Shown here piece after piece: positions 8,192-16,331 of a DNA stretch of 64,000 nucleotides. Under the pieces are notes generated by a model. It saw only the letters and a program-made list of their open reading frames with translations. It did not search any database and was not told the DNA's origin. The translations under genes were made by a program, and so were the position numbers. The DNA lies in assembly GCF_900221005.1 (NCBI RefSeq), contig NZ_OBQI01000003.1, forward strand, positions 434,001 through 498,000, in the 5' to 3' direction. The stretch's first letter is position 1; the number at the start of each line of letters is the position of its first letter. Source of the stretch: Blastococcus aggregatus. GTDB taxonomy: Bacteria; Actinomycetota; Actinomycetes; Mycobacteriales; Geodermatophilaceae.

Positions 8192-9384
8192 GCGTTCTCC
8201 TCCGTCGTGCTCAGCCAGCTCTGGATCTCGGCCCCGTGCTCGTCCAGCCCGGGGGGTGGCAGGCGATAGGTGGCCTCGGTGGCGGAGAAGGTGATCGGGT
8301 TGCGGACCGACGGGATCGCGGCCGCCCCCTCGCCGACGTCGACCACGGGGTCCAGGCCGATCTCCTCGGCGAACGCCACGCCCTGGTCGATGGTGTTGAT
8401 CGGCCCGCACGGCACGCCCGCGCCGATGATGTCGCGGAACCACTCCATCTTCGTGCGGGTGCGCAGCCGCTCGACCAGCAGCGGCCGCAGGGCGTCCCGG
8501 TTGGCGGTGCGGTCCTCGTTGCGGCCGAACCGCGGATCGTCGGCGAGCGCGGGCACACCCAGCACCTGGCACAGCTTGCGGAACTGGCCGTCGTTCCCGG
8601 CGGTCACGATCAGGTCCCCGTCGGCGCAGGGCAGCGGCTCGTAGGGGAACAGGCTCGGGTGGCTGTTGCCCATCCGGAAGGGCACCACGCCCCCGGCGAC
8701 GTAGGCGCTGGTCTGGTTCACCAGGCCCGACAGTGCCGAGGACAGCAGGTTGACCTCGACGTGCTGCCCGGCGCCGGTCTCGTGCCGGTGGTGGACGGCG
8801 GAGAGGATGCCGATGGTCGCGTGCAGGCCCGCCATCACGTCGAACAGCGCGACGCCGCCGCGGAAGGGTTCCCCGTCGGGGCTGCCGGTCAGGCTCATGA
8901 AGCCGGAGATCGCCTGCACGATGAGGTCGTAGCCGGGCAGCGCGGCGCCGCCGGGACCGCTGCCGAACCCGCTGATCGAGGCGTAGACGACCGCCGGGTT
9001 GACCGCGGCGACGGCGTCGTAGTCCAGGCCGAAGCGGGTCAGCCCGCCGGGCTTGAAGTTCTCGACGAACACGTCGGCGCGGCGGGCCAGCTCCCGGGCC
9101 AGCTCGACGTCGCCCGGGTCCTTGAGGTCCAGCGCGATCGAGCGCTTGTTGCGGTTGACGCCCAGGTAGTACGTCGAGACGCCCTCGCGGACCGGCGGCT
9201 GCCACGTGCGGGTGTCGTCACCGCCCTTGCCCTCCACCTTGACCACCTCGGCGCCGAGGTCGGCCAGCAGCATCGTGCTGTACGGCCCGGCCAGGATCCG
9301 GGAGAAGTCGGCCACCAGGAGCCCGGAGAGCGGCCCTCGTGCGGCTGGGGCGGGTGCTCCCGCTCCCGTCGTCTCGGCGCTCAT
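8188..9384 (-). CDS. CaiB/BaiF (class III) CoA-transferase
   Basis: A 398-residue family III CoA-transferase, which moves CoA from one acyl-CoA to a carboxylic acid through an aspartyl-CoA anhydride. The expected nucleophile is D182 in ALFDVMAGLHA. Other family segments are VADFSRILAGPYSTMLLADLGAEV (24-47) and the GAGQHVEVNLL stretch. It is first in a leftward set (transferase, citryl-CoA-lyase-like, MDR reductase, dioxygenase) facing the amidohydrolase. Promoter-like and operator-like sites lie upstream. The donor and acceptor acids are unknown. Confidence 0.93.
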   Translation of the reverse strand: MSAETTGAGAPAPAARGPLSGLLVADFSRILAGPYSTMLLADLGAEVVKVEGKGGDDTRTWQPPVREGVSTYYLGVNRNKRSIALDLKDPGDVELARELARRADVFVENFKPGGLTRFGLDYDAVAAVNPAVVYASISGFGSGPGGAALPGYDLIVQAISGFMSLTGSPDGEPFRGGVALFDVMAGLHATIGILSAVHHRHETGAGQHVEVNLLSSALSGLVNQTSAYVAGGVVPFRMGNSHPSLFPYEPLPCADGDLIVTAGNDGQFRKLCQVLGVPALADDPRFGRNEDRTANRDALRPLLVERLRTRTKMEWFRDIIGAGVPCGPINTIDQGVAFAEEIGLDPVVDVGEGAAAIPSVRNPITFSATEATYRLPPPGLDEHGAEIQSWLSTTEENA

Positions 9385-9417
9385 CAGCGGTCGGTGCCTC
9401 CTCGGATCGGGAAATCT

Positions 9418-9431
9418 CGGACGGTTGTCCG
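9418..9431. promoter_or_regulatory. Palindrome CGGAC-N4-GTCCG, candidate IclR operator (left copy)
   Basis: Half-sites CGGAC and GTCCG are separated by GGTT. It lies 33 bases before the CoA-transferase start. The same half-sites with the same spacer recur at 9573-9586 near the divergent amidohydrolase, which suggests binding by one regulator, most likely the IclR protein encoded nearby. Confidence 0.55.
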
Positions 9432-9445
9432 CCCGCGACGCCAGG

Positions 9446-9475
9446 AGTCTCGACCGGGATCCGGCAGGCTGTCAA
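9446..9475 (-). promoter_or_regulatory. Candidate promoter of the CoA-transferase operon
   Basis: On the minus strand TTGACA (9475-9470) is followed after 18 bases by GAGACT (9451-9446), which keeps the important second A and last T of a -10 box. The left operator candidate would then overlap the early transcribed region. The -35 match is perfect; the -10 is weak. Confidence 0.45.
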
Positions 9476-9514
9476 CCGGACCTGAGGCCCCCTGAGGCGG
9501 CACGCGATCACCGG

Positions 9515-9543
9515 TTGACAGGTCGCCCCCAGCGGGCGAGGGT
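9515..9543 (+). promoter_or_regulatory. Candidate promoter of the amidohydrolase-iclR unit
   Basis: TTGACA (9515-9520), a 17-base spacer and GAGGGT (9538-9543). The TTGACA boxes of the two divergent promoters sit inside an 11-base inverted repeat (9469-9479 with 9511-9521), so the region is nearly mirror-symmetric. Confidence 0.45.
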
Positions 9544-9572
9544 GACCCGCATCGCATGCCATGTCCGCACAA

Positions 9573-9586
9573 CGGACGTTCGTCCG
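9573..9586. promoter_or_regulatory. Palindrome CGGAC-N4-GTCCG, candidate IclR operator (right copy)
   Basis: CGGAC-GTTC-GTCCG; with flanking bases the dyad is 16 bases with 7-base arms (9572-9587). It lies 29 bases before the amidohydrolase start and would be just downstream of its predicted transcription start, a place where binding would block expression. Confidence 0.58.
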
Positions 9587-9615
9587 TCGAGTGCGTCCGA
9601 CGTCAGGAGGAGACG

Positions 9616-11106
9616 ATGAGCAACCCCGAGCCCACGCCGGAAGCCGGTCGCCCGGTGGTCCTCCGGGGCGGCACCGTCCTGACCATGGACGACGCCGGCA
9701 CCGTGCTCGCGGACGCCGACGTGCTCGTCGTCGGCGACCGGATCGCCGCCGTAGGCCAGGCCCTGGAGGTGCCCGACGGCACCCAGGAGATCGACGCCCG
9801 CGGCGGCATCGTGATGCCCGGGATGATCGACACCCACCGGCACATGTGGCAGACCGCGATGCGCGGCTACGGCGCCGACTGGACCCTCACCCAGTACTTC
9901 GTCTGGTACTACCTCGAGCACGGCCGCACCTTCCGCCCCGAGGACGTCGCCGCCGGCAACCGGCTCGCCGCCCTGGAGGCCCTCGAGGCCGGCGTGACCA
10001 CCACGGTCGACTGGTCGCACGGGCTGCAGAGCGTCGACCACGCCGAGGCCGCCGTCGAGGCGCTGCGCTCGGTGCCCGGCCGCTTCGTCCTCGCCTACGG
10101 CAACATCCAGGCCGCTCCCTGGGAGTGGACCGCCGACCCGGCCGTCCGCGCCTTCCTCGAGCGCCGGCGCGACGCCGCCGACGACATGCTCGGCCTGCAG
10201 CTCGCCTTCGACGTCACCGGCGACCCGGCCTTCCCCGAGAAGGCGGCGTTCGAGGTGGCCCGCGACCTCGGCCTGCCGGTCACCACCCACGCCGGCGTCT
10301 GGGGCGCCACCAACGACGACGGCATCCGGCTGATGCACGAGCACGGCTTCATGACCCCGGAGACGGTCTACGTGCACGCCGCCACGCTGACGCCGGACTC
10401 CTACCACCGCATCGCGGCCACCGGCGGCTCGATCTCGGTCTCCACCGAGTCCGAGCAGAGCGCCGGGCAGGGCTACCCGCCCACCTGGCAGGTCCGCAAG
10501 CACGGCATCCCGGTCTCGCTGTCGATGGACACCAGTGTGTGGTGGAGCGCCGACCTGTTCTCCGCGATGCGTACCACCCTGGGCGCCGACCGGTCCCGCG
10601 AGCACTTCGAGGCCCACCTGAAGGGCGACACCGTCACGCACGTGGCACTCCGGGCGCGCGACGTCGTCCGGTGGGCGACCCGCGGCGGGGCGGCGGCGCT
10701 CGGCCGCGACGACCTCGGCTCGCTGCAGCCGGGGAGCAAGGCCGACGTCGTCCTGCTGCGCAACGACGACTCCCCCGTGTCGTTCCCCGTGCTGAACCCG
10801 TTCGGCCACGTGGCGTTCCAGGCGCAGCGCGGCGACGTGCACACCGTGCTGGTCGACGGCCGGGTCGTGAAGCACGCGCACAAGCTGGTCGGCGTCGACC
10901 TGGCCGGCGTGCGCCGCGAGGTCGAGGCCAGCGTCGAGCACCTGCGCTCCACGCTGGGCGAGGAGGCCTGGGCCCAGGGCATGAACCCGGACCTGCCGGG
11001 TGCGGAGGTGCTGGACAACCCGTACCAGTACACCGACTACAAGTCCGACAGCACGCGGGCCGCGCGCGAGGAGGTCTACGAGGAGCACCTCGCCACGGAG
11101 CGGTGA
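9616..11106 (+). CDS. Amidohydrolase (ATZ/TRZ-type metal-dependent hydrolase or deaminase)
   Basis: A 496-residue amidohydrolase-superfamily enzyme with a TIM barrel and mononuclear metal site. The metal ligands are visible: H74 and H76 (DTHRH), H225 (TTHAG) and D305 (SMDTS), with H254 (VHAAT) as further active-site His. This set matches the cytosine deaminase/ATZ-TRZ branch that hydrolyses C-N or C-Cl bonds of ring compounds. Its substrate is not identifiable. The ATG at 9616 follows GGAGGAGA; an upstream in-frame extension to 9556 would run through the operator region and is rejected. The IclR gene follows on the same strand. Confidence 0.9.
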   Translation: MSNPEPTPEAGRPVVLRGGTVLTMDDAGTVLADADVLVVGDRIAAVGQALEVPDGTQEIDARGGIVMPGMIDTHRHMWQTAMRGYGADWTLTQYFVWYYLEHGRTFRPEDVAAGNRLAALEALEAGVTTTVDWSHGLQSVDHAEAAVEALRSVPGRFVLAYGNIQAAPWEWTADPAVRAFLERRRDAADDMLGLQLAFDVTGDPAFPEKAAFEVARDLGLPVTTHAGVWGATNDDGIRLMHEHGFMTPETVYVHAATLTPDSYHRIAATGGSISVSTESEQSAGQGYPPTWQVRKHGIPVSLSMDTSVWWSADLFSAMRTTLGADRSREHFEAHLKGDTVTHVALRARDVVRWATRGGAAALGRDDLGSLQPGSKADVVLLRNDDSPVSFPVLNPFGHVAFQAQRGDVHTVLVDGRVVKHAHKLVGVDLAGVRREVEASVEHLRSTLGEEAWAQGMNPDLPGAEVLDNPYQYTDYKSDSTRAAREEVYEEHLATER

Positions 11107-11126
11107 GGCGGGCGCGGCACCCTGGG

Positions 11127-11159
11127 ATCAGGACGGACGACGCATCAGGACGGACGACG
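11127..11159 (+). repeat. Two tandem copies of a 16-base repeat before iclR
   Basis: ATCAGGACGGACGACG occurs at 11127-11142 and 11144-11159, one base apart. Each copy includes ACGGACG, the half-site sequence of the operator-like palindrome at 9572-9587. The copies lie directly upstream of the IclR ribosome site. Confidence 0.8.
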
Positions 11160-11171
11160 GGAGGACAGGAC

Positions 11172-12017
11172 ATGGCAGGTCGCGGCACCGGCCCCGACTT
11201 CGTCGAGGCGCTCGCCCGGGGGCTCGACGTCCTCACCTGCTTCGACCGCGACTCCCCCACGATGACGCTGTCGGAGGTGGCCGCGGCGGCCGGGCTCGCC
11301 CGGCCGACGGCCCGCCGGCTGCTGCTCACCCTGGAGGAGCTCGGCTACGTGCGCGCCACGGGCGGGGCGTTCGCGCTCACGCCCAAGGTGCTCACCCTCG
11401 GGATGGCCTACGTGGGCGCGCTCGGGCTCTGGGACATCGCCCGCCCGCACCTGGAGGCGCTGGTGGCCCGGACCGGCGAGTCCTCCTCCATGGCGCAGCT
11501 CGACGGCTCCGACATCGTCTACGTCGCCCGGGTGTCGGTGCCGAAGATCATCACGCTGCGGGTCGAGGTCGGCACGCGCTTCCCGGCCGTGCAGACCTCG
11601 CAGGGCAAGGTGCTGCTGGCCGCCCTCTCCCCCGAGGACCTCGCCGCCACGCTCGCGGAGGCAAGCCGCGCCGGTCTGCCGCCGTTCATCGGGCCACCCT
11701 TCATCGCGCACAGCCCCGAACGGCTGCGCGACGAGCTGACCGAGGTGCGGGCCCGCGGCTGGGCGCTGGCCGACGAGGAGCTGGCGCCCGGCGTCCGCTC
11801 GGTCGCCGTCCCCGTGCGGGACGGGACCGGGGCGGTGCGGGCCGCCATGAACGTGACCGTGCACGCCGCCGAGACCAGCACCGACCGGTTGCTGGCCGAG
11901 CACCTCCCGCTGCTGCAGCGCACCGCCGGTGACGTCAGCGCGGAGTGGGCGCTGTGGCAGACGCGTCCGCACGTCGAGCTGCGCCGCGCTCCCGACGGCG
12001 GAGCGGCCACCGCCTGA
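11172..12017 (+). CDS. IclR-family transcriptional regulator
   Basis: A 281-residue regulator. The N-terminal winged helix (about 10-70, with MTLSEVAAAAGLARPTARRLLLTLEELGYV) binds DNA; the C-terminal effector domain (about 80-260) matches PcaR/PobR-type members that respond to aromatic or organic acids. The ATG at 11172 follows GGAGGACAGG. It is 65 bases after the amidohydrolase and probably in its transcript, and likely controls that gene and the divergent CoA-transferase operon through the repeated palindromes. Whether it activates or represses is not visible. Confidence 0.92.
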   Translation: MAGRGTGPDFVEALARGLDVLTCFDRDSPTMTLSEVAAAAGLARPTARRLLLTLEELGYVRATGGAFALTPKVLTLGMAYVGALGLWDIARPHLEALVARTGESSSMAQLDGSDIVYVARVSVPKIITLRVEVGTRFPAVQTSQGKVLLAALSPEDLAATLAEASRAGLPPFIGPPFIAHSPERLRDELTEVRARGWALADEELAPGVRSVAVPVRDGTGAVRAAMNVTVHAAETSTDRLLAEHLPLLQRTAGDVSAEWALWQTRPHVELRRAPDGGAATA

Positions 12018-12039
12018 CCCGTGTGCCAGGGTCTCCCCC

Positions 12040-12891
12040 GTGCTGAACGTGCTCTCGATCCAGTCCCACGTCGCCTACGGGCACGTCGGCAACGCCGCGG
12101 CCGTGTTCCCGCTCCAGCGCCTCGGGGTGGAGGTGTGGCCGGTGCACACCGTCCAGTTCTCGAACCACACCGGCTACGGGAAGTGGACCGGGCGGGTGTT
12201 CGACGGCCAGGCGGTCGAGGAGATCGTGGACGGCATCGCCGACCGCGGCGTCCTGGGCGGGTGCGACGCCGTCCTCTCCGGCTACCTCGGCTCGGCCGAC
12301 ATCGGGCACGCCGTCGTGCACACCGTCGCCCGCGTGCGGGCGGCCAACCCCGCCGTCGTCTACGCCTGCGACCCGGTGATCGGCGACGTCGGCCGGGGCG
12401 TGTTCGTCCGGCCGGGCATCGAGGAGTTCATGCGCGAGGTCGCCGTCCCGGCCGCCGACGTCGTGACGCCCAACCACTTCGAGCTCGACCTGCTCTCCGG
12501 CACGACCACCCGGTCGCTGGACTCGGTCAAGGACGCCGTCGCCGCGGTGCAGGCCCTCGGCCCGCGGGTGGTCCTGACCACGTCGCTCGACGCCGACGAC
12601 ACCCCGCCGGACGCCGTCGACCTGCTGGCCTCGGAGGGCGGGCGGCACTACCGGGTGCGCACCCCGAAGCTCGGCGTGACGGTGAACGGGGCCGGCGACG
12701 CGATCGCCGCGCTCTTCCTGGCCCACCTGCTCCGCACCTCCTCCCCCGCCGAGGCGCTCGGCGCGGCCGCCGCGTCGGTGTACGGGCTGCTGGCCCGCAC
12801 CGAGGCGGCCGGCTCGCGGGAGATCCTGGTGGTGGCCGGCCAGGAGGAGATCGTGTCGCCCACGCACGCCTTCCCGGTCGAGGAGGTCTGA
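12040..12891 (+). CDS. pdxY: Pyridoxal kinase
   Basis: A 283-residue ribokinase-fold enzyme that phosphorylates pyridoxal with ATP in vitamin B6 salvage. It opens with the family signature [32 protein letters not shown] and the ATP/anion-hole motif [12 protein letters not shown] near the C-terminus complete it (Asn replaces the more usual Gly/Thr of GTGD). The frame can be read from 11929, but the family start is the GTG at 12040, 22 bases after the IclR stop. The proximity does not prove a link to the catabolic genes. Confidence 0.93.
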   Translation: MLNVLSIQSHVAYGHVGNAAAVFPLQRLGVEVWPVHTVQFSNHTGYGKWTGRVFDGQAVEEIVDGIADRGVLGGCDAVLSGYLGSADIGHAVVHTVARVRAANPAVVYACDPVIGDVGRGVFVRPGIEEFMREVAVPAADVVTPNHFELDLLSGTTTRSLDSVKDAVAAVQALGPRVVLTTSLDADDTPPDAVDLLASEGGRHYRVRTPKLGVTVNGAGDAIAALFLAHLLRTSSPAEALGAAAASVYGLLARTEAAGSREILVVAGQEEIVSPTHAFPVEEV

Positions 12892-12905
12892 CCGCCTGCG
12901 GTCAG
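12888..12905. terminator. Short perfect hairpin between convergent genes
   Basis: CTGACCGC (12888-12895) and GCGGTCAG (12898-12905) pair perfectly around two bases. The dyad contains the stop codons of both pdxY and the facing methyltransferase. A two-base turn is tight, so the real loop would be wider. Confidence 0.5.
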
Positions 12906-13555
12906 CGGCGTACCGCCGTCCCGAGGATCTGCGGGGCGGTGGATGAGGGGACCCGGGTCACGGGGAAGCGGAAGCGCTCGACCCGCTCGACGGTGAACCC
13001 GGCGGCGGCGATCGCGGCCTCGGTGTCGCGGGCGCAGTGGCACCCGCCGCCGACCGCCGGCCACACCGTCCGGTCGAGCACCCCCTGCACCCGCGCGAAG
13101 CCGGCGCTGTCGGCGCGCACGTGCTCCCAGAAGTGCAGCCGCCCGCCCGGGCGGAGCACCCGCGCCAGCTCCGCCAGTGCGGTGGCCTGGTCCGGGACGC
13201 TGCACAGCACGAGCGAGACGACGGCGGCGTCGAACGCGGCGTCGTCGGCCGGGATCGCGTCGGCCGTCCCGTCGACGACGGTCACGGGGACGGCGGCCCG
13301 CCCGGCCGCCTCCGCGGCGAGGGCGCGCAGGTGCGGCTCCGGCTCGACGGCGAGCACCCCGTCGACGCCGGGCGGATAGTGCGCGAAGTTCGCGCCGGTG
13401 CCCGCGCCGAGCTCGAGCACCCGACCCGCGACGCCGGCGAGCAGCCGTTCGCGGTGCTCGGCGGCCCCGTGCTCCTCAGCGGCCGCGGCGATCCGCACCC
13501 ACAGCCGGGCGAACCACGGGTGGTGCACCGTCGTGCCGACCGCGCTCCGGATCAT
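12902..13555 (-). CDS. Class I SAM-dependent methyltransferase
   Basis: A 217-residue methyltransferase of the UbiE/type-11 group. Motif I is VLELGAGTGANF (about 44-55), with the acidic strand-2 end VEPEP and a later LARVLRPGGRLHFWEHV segment typical of the family. The ATG at 13555 is chosen because GTGAGGG lies just before it; a longer frame to 13591 is possible. Proteins like this are widespread with unknown acceptors. Convergent with pdxY. Confidence 0.85.
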   Translation of the reverse strand: MIRSAVGTTVHHPWFARLWVRIAAAAEEHGAAEHRERLLAGVAGRVLELGAGTGANFAHYPPGVDGVLAVEPEPHLRALAAEAAGRAAVPVTVVDGTADAIPADDAAFDAAVVSLVLCSVPDQATALAELARVLRPGGRLHFWEHVRADSAGFARVQGVLDRTVWPAVGGGCHCARDTEAAIAAAGFTVERVERFRFPVTRVPSSTAPQILGTAVRR

Positions 13556-13612
13556 GCCCTCACCATGGCCCGCACCTGTCCGGCGCGGCAAGAGCCGCCC
13601 GCCCCGCGTGCG

Positions 13613-13676
13613 TGATCAACACGCACTCGTGGTCGCCTCGGCGCGCCTCGATACGACCCTCAGCGCGTGTTGATCA
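13613..13676 (-). terminator. Inverted repeat after the lipoprotein gene
   Basis: TGATCAACACGC (13613-13624) and GCGTGTTGATCA (13665-13676) are perfect 12-base complements. An inner pairing GGTCG (13631-13635) with CGACC (13654-13658) shortens the 40-base gap. It lies 10 bases after the lipoprotein stop, so terminator is the likely role. Confidence 0.6.
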
Positions 13677-13686
13677 TGGATGTGCG

Positions 13687-14544
13687 TCAGTCGACCGGGA
13701 CGAGCATCGCGTGAGCCCGCACCAGGCCCTCGGGGTCGATGGCTGCAATCCGCTGGACGATCTCGTCGTCGACGACCGGCACCACCACGTCGACCGCTCC
13801 CCGGATGGCATCGGCGCTGATGGTGAATGCCGCACCCGACAGTGCGTCGTGCACGGCCGCCTGCAGCTCCTGGAGCTTCGCGGCCGTGTGCGCTGCCGCC
13901 ACCACGCAGATCGGCCCGCCGTAGCGCTGCCGAAGTTCTGCTTCGTGCCGGTCCAGATCGCCGGTGAAGCTGAACGTCAGCACCCCCGCGTCGACATCGT
14001 CCGGTCGGGCGCCGGTCCACGCGGCATCCTGGTCGAGCCAGACGGCGCCCAGGTCCGGCTGCTCATCGGCGTAGGTCGTAGCTGCGCTCTGGGCCTCCGT
14101 CGTCAGCAGACGCTCGTCGACCACCGCCCAGCCACCGGCGGGCGGGTCACAAGGCGTGGGAGGGACGGAGTCCTGCACTCCCTCCGGCCGGGGCACCGAG
14201 TCCCGATCGCCGGGTGGCTCGGTCAGCGTGAAACGGTCCCCGTCCCACGTGCCGACGAGCCCGTAGTTGCCCCAGATGGTGCCGTTCGCCGACTCCTCGT
14301 CGTCCACATCGGCCCACTCGAACCCGACGACGTCCGGGCCGCCGCACTGCGGCGGCAGTGACTGCTCGACCCCGCCCAGGCACAGCTGCGGCCCGTGGTC
14401 CGGCGACTCCAGAACCGTCGTGCTGACGGCGTACCGCTGGGCTTCCACCGGCTCCGGGACTGGCGCGCTGCCGGCCGCTTCGGCGCATCCGGCGAGCAGA
14501 AGGCCACCGAGGAGCAGCGCCGCAGGCCGCCTGCTCCGGGTCAT
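13687..14544 (-). CDS. Putative lipoprotein of unknown function
   Basis: A 285-residue secreted protein. The N-terminus MTRSRRPAALLLGGLLLAGC is a lipoprotein signal peptide with lipobox LAGC, so Cys20 would be lipidated and the protein anchored outside the membrane. The mature part is acidic with several Cys, Trp and Gly-Asp stretches, and no catalytic motif I recognise. It shares no operon with its neighbours: it is divergent from the release factor gene and ends in a hairpin. Function unknown. Confidence 0.75.
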   Translation of the reverse strand: MTRSRRPAALLLGGLLLAGCAEAAGSAPVPEPVEAQRYAVSTTVLESPDHGPQLCLGGVEQSLPPQCGGPDVVGFEWADVDDEESANGTIWGNYGLVGTWDGDRFTLTEPPGDRDSVPRPEGVQDSVPPTPCDPPAGGWAVVDERLLTTEAQSAATTYADEQPDLGAVWLDQDAAWTGARPDDVDAGVLTFSFTGDLDRHEAELRQRYGGPICVVAAAHTAAKLQELQAAVHDALSGAAFTISADAIRGAVDVVVPVVDDEIVQRIAAIDPEGLVRAHAMLVPVD

Positions 14545-14637
14545 GGCGGGAACGGTAGGGGAGACACCGCCCCCGGATGCCGTGTGCGGACGCCGCGCGT
14601 GACCGACGACGCAGCCGGGGACGCCCGCGAGCGCGGA

Positions 14638-14643
14638 TACTGT
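14638..14643 (+). promoter_or_regulatory. -10 box TACTGT upstream of the prfC leader
   Basis: TACTGT matches TAnnnT and ends six bases before the GTG at 14650, the spacing expected for a leaderless transcript that begins at its own start codon. No clear -35 box is seen. Confidence 0.45.
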
Positions 14644-14649
14644 GCAGTC

Positions 14650-14703
14650 GTGCCCCCCGTGAGTTCCCTCCTGCCCCGCGCTGCCCGGACGACGCTGCGA
14701 TGA
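14650..14703 (+). CDS. Possible 17-residue leaderless leader peptide coupled to prfC
   Basis: A GTG at 14650 opens a 17-codon frame (VPPVSSLLPRAARTTLR) whose TGA at 14701-14703 overlaps the prfC ATG at 14700 as ATGA. The -10 box TACTGT lies six bases upstream, so transcription would start at or next to the GTG. prfC has no good ribosome site, so it may be translated by termination and reinitiation after this peptide. This is inference; the peptide has no known relatives that I recognise. Confidence 0.4.
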   Translation: MPPVSSLLPRAARTTLR

Positions 14704-16319
14704 GCGTCGTCGAGGAGCGGCCGGACGGCGGGCGGGAAGCGAAGGCAGCCGTGGGCGAGGCGGGCCGGCGGCGCACGTTCGCCGTCATCAGCCACCCGGA
14801 CGCCGGCAAGTCCACGCTCACCGAGGCCCTCGCCCTGCACGCCCGCGTCATCGGCTCGGCCGGCGCGGTGCACGGCAAGGCGGGCCGGCGCGGCACGGTG
14901 TCGGACTGGATGGACATCGAGAAGGCCCGCGGCATCTCGATCACCTCCGCCGCGCTGCAGTTCGAGTACCGCGACGCCGTCATCAACCTGCTCGACACCC
15001 CGGGTCACGCCGACTTCTCCGAGGACACCTACCGCGTCCTCACCGCCGTCGACGCCGCCGTGATGCTCGTCGACGCCGCCAAGGGCCTCGAGGCGCAGAC
15101 GATGAAGCTGTTCGCCGTCTGCCGGCACCGCGGCATCCCGGTGCTCACCGTCATCAACAAGTGGGACCGCCCGGGCAAGGACGCCCTGGAGCTGATGGAC
15201 GAGATCAGCGAGCGCACCGGCCTGACCCCGACGCCGCTCACCTGGCCGGTGGGCATCGCCGGCGACTTCCGCGGCGTGCTGGACCGCGCCGACGGCACCT
15301 ACCGCCGGTTCACCCGCACCGCCGGCGGCGCCACCATCGCCCCCGAGGAGACCCTGCCGGCCGCCGCCGCGCTGGCCCGCGAGGGCGACGCCTGGCAGCA
15401 GGCCGTCGAGGAGGTCGAGCTGCTGGAGGCCAGCGGCCAGGACCACGAGCAGTCGCTGTTCCTCGAGGGCGTGACGACGCCGGTGCTGTTCGCCTCCGCC
15501 GTCTCCAATTTCGGCGTCGGCGCGCTGCTGGACACCCTCGTCGACCTGGCCCCCGCGCCCACCGGCATGCCCGCGGCCGACGGCGCGGTGCGGGAGCTCA
15601 CCGACCCCTTCAGCGCCTTCGTGTTCAAGGTGCAGGCCGGCATGGACACCGCGCACCGCGACCGGCTGGCGTTCATCCGGATCTGCTCGGGCGTCTTCGA
15701 GCGCGGCATGGTCGTCACCCACGCCCGCACGGGCCGGCCGTTCGCGACCAAGTACGCCCAGCACGTGTTCGGCCGGGACCGGGAGAGCATCGACGTGGCC
15801 TACCCCGGCGACGTCGTCGGGCTGGTGAACGCCAACGCGCTCGGCGTCGGCGACACCCTGTACGCCGACCGGCCGGTGCAGTTCCCGCCGCTGACCACCT
15901 TCGCCCCCGAGCACTTCGCCGTCTGCCGCGGCCGGGACGCCGCCAAGCACAAGCAGTTCCGCAAGGGCATCGAGCAGCTCGACAGCGAGGGCGTCGTGCA
16001 GGTGCTCAAGTCCGACCGCCGGGGCGACGGCGCGCCGGTGCTCGCCGTCGTCGGCCCCATGCAGTTCGAGGTCGCGCAGCACCGGATGGAGCACGAGTTC
16101 GGCGCCCCCGTCGACCTCGACCGGCTGCCCTACAGCCTCGCGCTGCGCACCGACGAGGCGTCCGCGCCCGGGATCCTCGCCGCCGCGCGCAACGCGGAGA
16201 TCCTGCGCCGGGCCGACGGCGAGCTGCTCGCCGTCTTCCCGGACAAGTGGGGCCTGCGCGTGCTGCAGCAGAACAAGCCCGAGCTGCTGCTCGAGCCGCT
16301 GGTCGCCGCCCAGCTCTGA
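14700..16319 (+). CDS. prfC: Peptide chain release factor 3 (RF3)
   Basis: A 539-residue translational GTPase that recycles RF1/RF2 from the ribosome after peptide release. P-loop HPDAGKSTLTE (about 33-43), the RF3-specific switch region GRRGTVSDWMDIEKARGISITS, DTPGHADF and NKWDRPGKD (G4) are all present, followed by RF3 domains II-III. The full-length match is good. The ATG has only a weak GGACGACG upstream, but it overlaps the stop of a short upstream frame. It faces a methyltransferase gene 12 bases downstream on the other strand. Confidence 0.95.
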   Translation: MSVVEERPDGGREAKAAVGEAGRRRTFAVISHPDAGKSTLTEALALHARVIGSAGAVHGKAGRRGTVSDWMDIEKARGISITSAALQFEYRDAVINLLDTPGHADFSEDTYRVLTAVDAAVMLVDAAKGLEAQTMKLFAVCRHRGIPVLTVINKWDRPGKDALELMDEISERTGLTPTPLTWPVGIAGDFRGVLDRADGTYRRFTRTAGGATIAPEETLPAAAALAREGDAWQQAVEEVELLEASGQDHEQSLFLEGVTTPVLFASAVSNFGVGALLDTLVDLAPAPTGMPAADGAVRELTDPFSAFVFKVQAGMDTAHRDRLAFIRICSGVFERGMVVTHARTGRPFATKYAQHVFGRDRESIDVAYPGDVVGLVNANALGVGDTLYADRPVQFPPLTTFAPEHFAVCRGRDAAKHKQFRKGIEQLDSEGVVQVLKSDRRGDGAPVLAVVGPMQFEVAQHRMEHEFGAPVDLDRLPYSLALRTDEASAPGILAAARNAEILRRADGELLAVFPDKWGLRVLQQNKPELLLEPLVAAQL

Positions 16320-16331
16320 CCCGCGCGCCGC

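Noticed and set aside
9561-11171. Extension of the IclR frame over the amidohydrolase gene
   Set aside because: It is a shadow of the amidohydrolase, and the ATG at 11172 has a good ribosome site.
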